From: Seriola aureovittata
Taxonomy: Eukaryota > Chordata > Actinopteri > Carangiformes > Carangidae
Direction of reading: 5' to 3'
Assembly: GCF_021018895.1 (NCBI RefSeq)
Contig: NC_079368.1
Coordinates: forward strand, 9,236,001 to 9,300,000
Length of the DNA stretch: 64,000 nucleotides
The notes under the pieces were generated by a model. The model worked only from the letters and a program-made list of their open reading frames with translations. It was not told the DNA's origin and made no database searches. Position numbers and translations under genes: made by a program. Within the stretch, counting starts at the first letter, position 1; every line of letters begins with the position of its first letter. Shown here in pieces: positions 1-14,600 of the stretch.

Positions 1-643
1 TCCACAGAGTTGTGCTCTTCAGGTACCACCTGCAGGCACTTCTCCCTGAATGAATCGAGCCACGGTCTGAGTTTCCAGAGTTTGTCTTTTTCACTGTCAG
101 GTTGTTCACAAAATGTAATGATGTCAACAGAGATTGGAATCTGTTGCGTGGCATCACATCGGAGACAGGGGTGTACCGTGTGTCAGTCTCCCAATACATA
201 CAGACTCCAGACATTTGCATTAGGCCCATCTTCAGGTACATGCCAAGCATTTTCTCAATTTCCTTTGCATTGGTGTTAATACACGTCCCGTTCTTTTGAA
301 AGCTGTACTCATTTGTGTTTTTTGCCAGAGCCTGAATCATGTCCTCTGACACAAACTTCTGGAAGTACTCCAGCGGTGTGTGGAGGGAGATGGCATCACT
401 GGTGATATCTGAACCAGAAAAATCAGAATGGGGACTAATAAAATCCTTTTTCAGCCAGCGATACCGTTCACGAGGCATTATGTGTTTTGCTGGTTGTGGC
501 TCGATGTCCACATAATCATCGGCTGGGCAGTCAGTGGGTTGGTGGTTTTCTTTGTCCGCTTCTCAAAATCACTTACTCCATCTTGGACCGCAGCGATCAC
601 ATCCTTCACCATGTATAGACGATCTCTCCGTGCTGGTGGCATT
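1..643 (-). pseudogene. Decayed piggyBac-family transposase, 5' part only
   Basis: The minus strand encodes the N-terminal part of a piggyBac (DDE_Tnp_1_7) transposase that continues past the left edge. The ATG is at 640-642, directly after a good splice acceptor at 644-645 (pyrimidine tract then CAG). The opening residues MPPARRDRLY, the segment RYRWLKKDFISP and the later MLGMYLKMGLMQM plus PRNRFQSLLTSLHF are typical of the family. The frame is broken twice: near 525-545, where the opening frame leads to a TAA at 478-480 while the homologous residues (PADDYVDIEPQP) continue one frame over, and near 105-115, where homology (KLWKLRPWLDSFREKC) again changes frame. I infer an inactive copy, although sequencing indels cannot be excluded. 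The catalytic aspartates lie outside the window. Confidence 0.8.
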
Positions 644-1500
644 CTGAAATGGAAAAAGTAAAAAATAATAAGATACATATACAATATACATATGAGTATT
701 ATTTGTAGTAAATAACTTGAAAGAATAGAGAGAGTAGTGGAAGTGTTCAGAGTGGAGATCCAAATCTTAATCCACATAATACTGTCTGTCTGCCCTATTC
801 TGTCCTCTATTATCACACTAAAAAGAATTCATCCACCCCCAGACCACTCACCCTGATGTGTTGTTCAGGGACAGGTGAGAATGGTCTTCAATGTGGGCGT
901 GAACAAAGCAAAAAGCATCCTCCAACCTAGCCCAGGTTATTCAGAACCTGTTTCCAGCCTCATAATACAACAAGCAGCTACTGGGCAAACACACAAAGCT
1001 AAAAAAAAAAGCCCAGGATCAATAAAAAGATTTTTGTTTTTTAAACTGATAAGATACGGATCAAGTTTTAAATACAGAAAACAATGAATTAATTTATTCA
1101 ATTCTGGTCTAAACTAGAAAAATAAACAGACAAACACATATAGCACTTAGTTACAGTGAATCAATGCATATATTATATTTCTAATGGTATTGTTTTTCCA
1201 TGTGAACATGTGAGAAGTACAATGTCCTCATGTAATGTCTCAGGTCAGAGGCCATTGTGACTACCACCCTGACCCAGTGTTGCAAAATTGCAACACAACA
1301 GGCTCAAAATCAGTTTTGATGAATGATTTCCACAATAACTTAACATCTACATCTACATTATAATAAACACATAAAAAATATTTCAGGTAATTTACTTACT
1401 TGAATCTCGACAAATCCAGGCCAGTGAAACAAGGAGATGAGCTCCGAGGAAAGTTCACAAGTAGTGTGAGTTCATGGTCAGATGACCAGACCTATAAACA
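644..1500 (-). other. Putative spliced 5' leader of the piggyBac copy
   Basis: No coding sequence is seen here. On the minus strand there is a donor-like CAGGGTGAGT near 850 and another donor-like CAAGTAAGTA near 1400. Together with the acceptor at 644-645 they suggest non-coding leader exons upstream of the transposase ATG. This is inferred from splice-site quality only. Confidence 0.3.
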
Positions 1501-2368
1501 CCTATTCTATCCAATAGCATTGCGAGGATAAACAATAGGACCTGCTGACTATGTAAATGTGGTCTTTAGGGATCTTCTTTTAGGATGGCTAAAAGTGATG
1601 TTGCAGTTTTATAACATTACTTTTTGCACAATTTACACACTTTTTTGCACTATTTTTATTTTAATCCTCACAGGGCTAAAGGGATCTCGGCGTACATGAT
1701 GGAGGACAAAATGCTCAAAAGTTAGACATATGAAGTCTTTTTTAGTATCAAATTCATTCTTCCATGGACAGTGTTTTCTTGCTGAGCTCCTAAAAACAAT
1801 ATTACTTTGGAAAATATCTTCTTGATTTTGTCTAACTCAGACTGCTGAAGCCTCATATAGGCAGCCATAATCAAAGGTGTTTATAGTTGACTGTAAGAAA
1901 GCCCACAACACGACCAGTGGTGCTTCTCCTATGTCAAAATGTCTTCCATTAAAAAGTCTGTATAGTAGGCTATACCTGACCCTTGCTCTCTTGTTAAGAA
2001 TAATTCACATCTGCTGCTGCAAACAACAGCAACATACCACTGTAAAAGCCCAGTTACTATTACATGAGACTTTTCTGTTAAAGAGCCTTGATTTTATATC
2101 AAGCCACTGTCTTAATAATTTCACAAACGTGCATTGACTGCTTGGTGAAATCTCTTTTCAAACTCTCACAAGATGCTTTATTATTTTCACAATTCTAAAT
2201 ACAATTGTCAAACTTACTTAATAGGGTAACAGGTACAATAACAGTCAAAGGTAATAGCAATATCAAAGGTTTTCTTTATATATGTGACCATTCTGATGTG
2301 ATGGTTTTGGTTTGTTGGTCAGGTCAGTTGCATAAATGATCAAGATTTCCTCTATCTCCAGAGGTGAT
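1500..2368. other. AT-rich intergenic sequence, no gene seen
   Basis: AT-rich, with only short unsupported reading frames. Its right end probably holds the 3' UTR of the minus-strand coiled-coil gene. Confidence 0.5.
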
Positions 2369-3256
2369 TCAGTTTCCTGTTTTAGCTTTGGCACCGACCG
2401 ACTTTTTGCGCTGAGTCAGTGGGGGGCAAGCCGGGGGGAGTGGCTTGAGGCTATGGTACGGCTTATTTCCTGCTAAGGAGCGAGCTGGATCTCTGGGTAG
2501 AAATCGAGAGCTCACGCCCTTCGAGGAGGCCAGTGTCTCTGATTTGGCTCGTGGGCCGATGATGACGGGAGCACATGTTTTAGGGATGATGGTGGTCATG
2601 GTCCGAGTCAGGACTCTCCCTCTTCTGGACGCCAGTGAAAGAGCTACTGGAGGCTTCTGTTTCTTGTCTGCACCTTTGCTCTCCTGTTGCTCTTTGAGAT
2701 GTGTGTGTGTTTGACTGTGGGATTGCCAGCTCCTCATCTTACACTCCAAGTCTTTCAGAGCCTTCACAGTGTAGTCCTGCATTTCTTTACGCGCCTGTGA
2801 AATCTGCTCCTCAAACTCATCCCTCAAGGCTTTTTTACTAGCCTCAAGCTTTTCCTCAAAACGTGCACACAGCTCCTGCTCTTTCAGATCCGTCTCATCT
2901 TTGCTCTCATCTGTCGACATCTCTGCTTGCCTCTTCTCTTCACTGTTGACATCTTCGCCCTTAGGTTCACTGTTCACCTGTGCCATCTCCATTTCCCTGT
3001 CTTTGACTCTTTTCACTAGCTCCAGTATGCTGCTCTTCGGAGCCTTCGCACCCACTTGTGATCTGATGTGCTGACGTACCTGCTGGAGAACAGAGTGCAT
3101 CTTGGCTTGTGTCTCCTTTTCATGCGAGCATTGATTATCCAGAGTGACAGAAGAGATCTGCTCCTCCACTGTAGCAGCCTCAGCGCCCCGCTGTTGCTCC
3201 TGTTCTTCACCGTTCACCAGTATCTGTGGATTTGTTTCAGAAGATAATTCACTCAT
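2369..3256 (-). CDS. Intronless charged coiled-coil protein, family not recognised
   Basis: A single uninterrupted frame of 295 residues starts at the ATG at 3254-3256 (MSELSSETNP). The frame stays open upstream to 3373, but those extra residues are low-complexity and the internal Met is preferred. I do not recognise the family. The central part, about residues 60-210, is rich in Glu, Lys, Gln and Arg with heptad-like Leu/Ala spacing (for example KAPKSSILELVKRVKDRE and FEEKLEASKKALRDEFEE), predicting long coiled coil. The C-terminal ~85 residues are basic, Pro/Ser-rich and probably disordered. There is no signal peptide or membrane segment. Lack of introns is unusual here and could mean a retrogene. 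Two X-box-like sites about 420 bases upstream hint at RFX control and a ciliary role, which is inference only. Confidence 0.65.
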   Translation of the reverse strand: MSELSSETNPQILVNGEEQEQQRGAEAATVEEQISSVTLDNQCSHEKETQAKMHSVLQQVRQHIRSQVGAKAPKSSILELVKRVKDREMEMAQVNSEPKGEDVNSEEKRQAEMSTDESKDETDLKEQELCARFEEKLEASKKALRDEFEEQISQARKEMQDYTVKALKDLECKMRSWQSHSQTHTHLKEQQESKGADKKQKPPVALSLASRRGRVLTRTMTTIIPKTCAPVIIGPRAKSETLASSKGVSSRFLPRDPARSLAGNKPYHSLKPLPPACPPLTQRKKSVGAKAKTGN

Positions 3257-3672
3257 TTTTGCTCCTTGTCTCGACAGCTGTATCTTGAACTGAGATACTA
3301 CAATTATGTGAGAAGTGCTGACGTGGGAAGGACCTAATTGACTGAGGTGTGTGTCCTTAGGGAGACTGAACATCAGGGGATTTAGGCCTCCAGTCTCGTG
3401 TAATGCAGTGTAATGTATAAGGAAAACACTGGTGGTGCAACAGCAATGAATGCAAGTTAAACCAGTTAAATGACCAAATCTATCAACATTCAGAATTTAC
3501 AGGCAGATGAGATTAAACGGCTGGAATAAGTTCTCTCTGGTAAAGCAGCACTCAAGTGTAATGTCAATGTAACTCGAGTGGCACTTAAACCACAACAACA
3601 AACTACACCTCCCATATCACTCTATTAAATTATAACAGCTACAGTTAAGAAACAAATCTGTTGTGTGTAGTT

Positions 3673-3705
3673 GTTTCCCATGACAACAGCAGGCCTCCTG
3701 GTAAC
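3673..3705. promoter_or_regulatory. Tandem RFX X-box-like motifs
   Basis: Two matches to the X-box pattern (RYYNYY, 1-3 bases, RRNRAC) lie five bases apart: GTTTCCCATGACAAC at 3673-3687 and GCCTCCTGGTAAC at 3693-3705. RFX factors bind such imperfect palindromes upstream of ciliary genes. The nearest start codon is that of the minus-strand coiled-coil gene at 3256. Confidence 0.45.
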
Positions 3706-4143
3706 AGCAGCATGAAAAACAAAGATCCTCGGGGAGAGTCGCAGCAGCAGCACCGAGGGGTGGGCTCCGAATTCTCATTAGCAGTTAGTGAGCTGTTACT
3801 GGAATGTAGAAAACTGTAACACTGACGTAAGGCTGTTCATCAATATGTGCAACTTAACATGTTATCAAAAATAGATTTCATAAGGATGCTGATATAATCA
3901 CAGATTCCTGCTGATTGGGACAAAAAACAAAATAATAAATAAATAACTAAATGAGCAAAAACTAAAGAGGCATCATTAAAATGATGTGTTATTATAATGT
4001 ACTATTAATATATTATACACATTCATTTTTATCTAAAACTGCAATTTAACAACAAGATACTGTCTTTGAGTCTGTAAGTCAGGGGGGTGGGTCTTGGTTC
4101 TGTGCCTGTTACTGCAGAAGGTCACAGTGGGGATGTGTGTATC

Positions 4144-4371
<228 letters not shown>

Positions 4372-4991
4372 TAGTGCAGTCTTGTCTCAGACGGCTTGAA
4401 GGTTGTTCTGATTGTTTCCTTGCACCATAAAGTAAAGTTTTAGGGCAGAGATAATTGATGAATGCTCTGTCCTTGTAGAAATCTCAACTCTTTTGTGTTG
4501 TGGGGTCACAGCTGGCAGGTTCTGCCGTATCTGTGATTGCATCTGTGTGTTGCAGGATTCTTTTAGGGAAAGAGAGTGTGGTTGTTTGGTGTTGAGACTG
4601 AAGATAAAAGTCTTTTCCTGTTTGGACTGTGGTTTAAGAGCAGTTTGATTTAATTAGTCTTCTCTTCACACCAACGACTATCCTTCACAGTTATAGAATT
4701 TGAAATGAGCATTCAGAGTATTTATTGATCAGTTTGATTTTGACAGTTTTTCTTGAGATGTTTGTATGGCTGAATACCATTTTCACAAACATTATTACAG
4801 GATAACCTTTTCTCAACAATAGTCTTTATAACTGGAGTAAATCACAATTAAGGAATACTCCAGAAACATTTTGAGGATGATTGATGAGGATGAGGGTATT
4901 TCAAGGGGTTCACTTAGCTCAACACCACTGAGCCAATGAGAGTCCTGCATGAGTGAGCCTCCTCTCGCCACTAAACGCTAACATATGGGCT

Positions 4992-5019
4992 TTCTTCTTC
5001 TTCTTCTTCTTCTTCTTCT
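4992..5019. repeat. (TTC)n microsatellite
   Basis: About nine uninterrupted TTC units. Confidence 0.95.
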
Positions 5020-5354
5020 GGAAGAATGCAGCTGTAAATCTAAACCTGTTTTTACAAACAGTTTTTGGTGTCACTTTGCAGATAAAAAGTCAGGATTTAT
5101 TCATATCTAAATCTTTATGATGCATTATGGAGCAGGGAAAAAAATATTTTTTTAATTTGCAAACTTAAATCTACCTCAAGTCTCTAGACAGACATATTTC
5201 TTAATATTGTAATTTATTGTAAGCATCACAGTCAGTGACATTAAACTGAATTCATTAATTGAATGAATTAAGTGATAATAGGACCTGTGGTATGTTGACA
5301 TGTTTTCCCCAAGTAATCATTGTATAACAGCAAAAGCGCACCAAGCATCAGTAC

Positions 5355-5384
5355 TCTCCCTCCTCCTCCTCCTCCTCCTCCTCG
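5355..5384. repeat. (CTC)n microsatellite upstream of hpd
   Basis: About eight to nine CCT units about 130 bases upstream of the hpd start codon. Pyrimidine-rich tracts are common in vertebrate promoters, but no function can be read here. Confidence 0.9.
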
Positions 5385-5506
5385 TCTTCCTCCACTACCC
5401 CCTCCTCACTGGTGGGCGTTGATTTAGAAACTTCCCTCTCAGCTTTTAAATTCAGAGGTTCATTGTGGATTTCACTCTGACAATCAGTCAAGTCACAGGG
5501 CGCAAG

Positions 5507-9700
<4,194 letters not shown>

Positions 9701-10537
9701 AGCCAACGTTATATTCACGTTTTACCTCTGAAAAATCTCAACATCTATTAATGAAAATACACTGTCCATCGAGGGTCCTGTTTACTTCCTAAGAGTATTA
9801 TACTGATAATGTGCCACATCAACGTTCTGATATTGCGATAGACAGTAAGAGTGCACACGCACACGTTTATTGATGCTTTTATGCTTTGATATTTTTGTTA
9901 CTTGCATGTTTTATTAGTATTAAGAGTTTATTACTTCATTACTAAGAAGAGTACATCACAGCTTAACATTCATAATGCCACGCTTTCTTATTAAAAAATA
10001 TTAAAAACACAACCAATATTATTGATACAAGCTTGACTCAAGCAAAACACCATTTAAGCTCTCATAAATGAAAACATTTAACTATACATTTATGTTATCA
10101 TTTGGACATTTCATTGTAGCAGAGGCCTTTAGCATGATGTTTGGTGTGCCCATTTTCCCCCTCAATGTTGGAAGACAAAAATTGCAATGTGTGAAAAATT
10201 GGTTGCAATAAACTGTAATGTACAACCGAATGTAGTGTTTTATGATGCAGCTTTTTCCACAACATTTTGTTTTAACTGCGATTATCATTCCATGTCAGAC
10301 CCCTGTTGATAAAAAAAAAAAAGCAAAGCTCCAAGTGCTTGGTCCCATTCCAGTCTTAAGTGCTGTTTAGGGCAGTTTATAAAACTCATGATTGCCTGAT
10401 AGCCCTTCTCCAGCATGCTGCAGTGCTTTTCTGATTTACTGTGTGAAAATGACTTTTTTGACACAGTCTGTGTTCATACTGTACAGTGCCTCAGGCAACT
10501 CTGTTCTCATGACATAATCAGGACACTTCCTTAGAGA
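9701..10537. other. Convergent 3' ends of hpd and setd1b
   Basis: AT-rich and non-coding. AATAAA on the plus strand at 10207-10212 could end hpd; TTTATT near 9864 and 9925 would read as AATAAA on the minus strand for setd1b. The two 3' UTRs may overlap. Confidence 0.5.
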
Positions 10538-11597
10538 TCAGTTCAAGGAGCCGCGGCAGCTATCTGCTCCGCACAAACAAGGAATCTTTGTTTCCTCGAT
10601 GGGAAACTTGTAGTCATATGTGATCTCCTCATTGATGCTTATTGGCTGCCGGGAGTATATCACTATCTTCTTCTGAGACTCCACAGTGATGATCTTAGCA
10701 TAGCAGTTAGGCTGCAAGAGAAAAAAAGTAAGTGCAAACATTTTCATAAGAATGTGAAGTTATTTAGCATTTAGGATCCTATTAAACAAATGTTGATCTT
10801 ATTCAGAATCACTTCAATCTCCAGCCACAGCCCTAGGAGCTCGTACTCACATTGCAGCTATGGTTGATAAACCTGGCTAAGTTCCCACATTTAGTGGCAT
10901 CAATGATGGTGTCCTGATCCACCCGGAATAAATAGCTGCTTCCAATGCCTTCCTCCTCATATCTCCGCTCCCTCATGTCAGCGATGACCTAAGGAAAAAA
11001 ACAACAGATACACCTATTCATGGGTTGTGTTTATCTTATAGGGTTGTTTATCACTAACACTCTTATTCACACACCTGGAAAGTACCCAGAACAACCAGAG
11101 GGTCCCAGTGGGCCACTGGGCCAATTCACAGAAACAGTCAAGGGGATAGTGGTTTGTTTACGTTCGTCTGCAGCATTTGATGGCGGAGATGCTTGCATCT
11201 ATGAATTTTTCGTCATTAGTTTATGTTCGTCTCACCTGTCTGATGATTTGGCCCACGTACTCAATCACCATCTCATCCGCAGCTATAGGCTCCATGGCAA
11301 ACAGCCCCCACTCATGGATGTGACTCCGGCTGAAGCAAATCCTCTTCTTTCGAAACTGATATAAGAAAAAGAAGTTAGACAAAGAGTTTCATGTCAAAAT
11401 GAGAAACAAGCTCCTTCTGCTGCAGACACTGACATGACAGTTCACTCATTTCAGGTAATCATTCAAATAACTGTGCTCTACCTTGGGTGGAAATTCTGAC
11501 CACAACACAGTCTGTGCATCTGGACAGACTTTTGACCCTTTTTTAAATCTATCAATCTAATATCAGAATGGCTAGATACCACCAGGGTTTAGAGAAA

Positions 11598-11628
<31 letters not shown>

Positions 11629-14600
11629 TTTTGGTGATATAGGTAAACTGAGCCTAGCTTTGGTATTAATATTTTTCATATATGCAAATGGGGACGTGCA
11701 CTTATAAAAAGCAAGTTACATACAAACATACATATCTAATGAGAGCGGTCCAGGACTTACATACTGATGAAAGACTTTATTGTTCCTAACAATATAATAA
11801 GTAGTTTGGGAATGCTAGCAGTTGTCAAGTAATTACTATCAAATTCTTTGGATTTAAAAGGTTTATATAAGCTTCTTTCAAGTGGAAAGCATGGGGGCTT
11901 TCAACTGAGTGTGCTTGTCTTTATACTAACACCTTACTTACCTTCAGCTGATTGAACCTGACCAGGTCACTATCACAGCTGAACGAGGACAGCAGGCGGC
12001 GCTGTTCAGACCTGAAGTCAGATCCAGCACGCAGCAGGGAGGTCGGTTGTTGGGCGGGGATGGACGTTCCCTGCAGGAATAAATGTTGACATTAAACACC
12101 GAATGGAATAAACCGGGCAGTGAGATCATCACAGTTTTCCCTCTTTAATACCTGAGTACTGAGCAGCCTTGTGTTGTTGAGGTATTTCATTTTGTCCTTC
12201 CTGCTGATTTTATAGAAGCCTTCGCTGCGAGCAGAGCCGGTCCTGTGATTTCGCTGCCAGGATTTGTGCTCCTCACTTTTTTCTACGAGGACTTTAGTCA
12301 GTGAGCAACAGTTAAGGATGTCAAGCACAGAACTAACAGTACAATGCAAATTTAGTATATGTGCATATATTGAATTTCCATATATGATATATTTTACACG
12401 TATGTTACGTAAATATATATCCATCCCAAAGCCTGTTAATATATTTCCAAACGCTGACACCACTTTCCTAGAATGGGGAGATAGACAAGTTTAAAATGAA
12501 TGAGAAATTAATAAGAAGAAACACACATGAGCATATAGAATTTTTTATATGTATGTTGTTTAAATAAACTTGCAGATATGAATTGAATTCATATTGTTAA
12601 CATATGTGGTAGTAACATATAATAACATAAAAATTCATCATAAAGATTTTTTTTAAATATGTACGTATATAAATTTTACCATAGGTTTTTCATATATGTT
12701 ATAAACTTCATAACTTCATAAATCCTGAGGATGTATGGATGTGATAATAACATATCCCCTTATAGATTACATGTTTATATGGCAACATGACTCTTGTTAC
12801 AGGGACATATGTGTCATATATTACTTTTCTGTATCAATCACTTACTGATTTATCAGAATTCATCATTTATTTGTAAATGAATGTTTTAATAACAGTACCT
12901 TAAGCATTTTAATGTTAGGGGTTTCAATATTTTTTCTAAAAAATCAGGATTTAAATATAACGTAATATTTTTTCCAGAGTAAATATAAAACATTATGGAA
13001 TTAATCGCAGTCATTTGTGCACGATACAGTGCAACCTATAAAATAAACAAAACTATGTATACATTATCAGTTAGTTCACTTACTGTAAACTCACTCTGAT
13101 CTAATTTCATTTTAAAATGAGACTCTGTTAAAAAGGATATGAGGGTGAGGTATCCAGAGAGTGTCACTGAGCCACCCAAAGCCATTATCCTGCTCGTGCA
13201 GCCTTTCATATGTACTCTGCAGCAGCCTTGCATCTTCTTCATCCAGACCCTCTTTCCAAACACTGTGAAGGATTCTCCCCTCTTCATACAGTGAACGCCA
13301 CCTGTGAGGACGACTGTGGTAGGAGAGTGAACCAGTGATTCTTTTACGTGATCTCTGCTGATGGTGGTTTCTCCATCTCCTCTTTAGCCTCCTCCACTGT
13401 TTTCGCCTAGATAAGGATTTCTCCTCATCCAAAAGGCCGGGCATATTCTCCAGTCCCTGCAAGGGCTTCGCTCTCACACATGAACTGATCCACACACCCC
13501 TCCCATCATCAATGTCAGATGCGGATTCAGTAAGGCTGCATGGAGAGGACACTGTGATGGGAGAGCCTCCGAGAGAGTCGTCAAACAACAAGGAGGAGGC
13601 CACCATTGGCGTTTTCCTCCTGTGGGCGTCTGCTATTCGGGTTAAGATAATGTCTCTTCCAGGAGTCTTTGGGGCTGTTATATAAGGATTACTGGACAGG
13701 GATGGAATAGGTGGAGGACTGCTAAGAGGTGGGCACATCACTGTGCTACCGTCTAACATTGTCATCGCTCTGCCAGGTGTTGCTGGAGCTCTCCCAGAGC
13801 CTTGCTGAGGCCATCCACTTCTCTCCTCTCTGCCAGGGGTTTTAGGTATATCCTGGTAGAATAGGTATGGGGCTGCTGGGAGATCAGAGGGAGCTAGAAC
13901 AAGCTCACTGCTCACTGGAGAGAGGGACAAGACTTCATCTGAGTCCTCACTTTCCAGTTCAGCCACTATGCCCTTCCCTGGTGTTTGTGGCCGTTCCACT
14001 TCCTCCACAGCAGGAGATGTTGGTTTGCTTTTTATCAGAAGGTCAGGGTCACTGTCCACCAGGCAGCCAGTCGGAGTGAGAGGCCTCAGATTTTCTATGG
14101 TTTCTAGAGACTCCACCGTCCACTCAGGGCTCTCCATCTCCACATCAAGGTCTGGCTCCACTGCTGCACAGATAAATAACAAAGAATTATTACAAAATCC
14201 TATTTACATCATTCATTCAATGGTTTTGTTAAATTATGTATAGAACATACAGCTTTTTAAAAATGTTTCAAGGGTAATCTGTGAACATTAAAATCCTGCA
14301 TGCTGAATGTTCAGTCATTAGATGTACATCTGTTAATACTTTGATAGTTATTTTTATCCTCATTAGTTGCCAGAATATTTGGGAAAATCACAGGGAATTT
14401 TTGCACAGCAATTTCATAAACTTTGACCGACATGAAACATTATTGGAAAATCATGCTGCAGTCAACTAATTCGATCTACAGCATGCTGGACATATAACCT
14501 GGAAGTCCTAGAGGTGACGGAGGCTGTAGGTCCTGGGGTTCTCTTGGTTGGAGCTCCATCAAGGCATCCATGTCACAGGTGTGTTGTTGACAGGATGTGT

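Noticed and set aside
1877..2137. 86-codon plus-strand frame
   Set aside because: No homology and no gene-like context.
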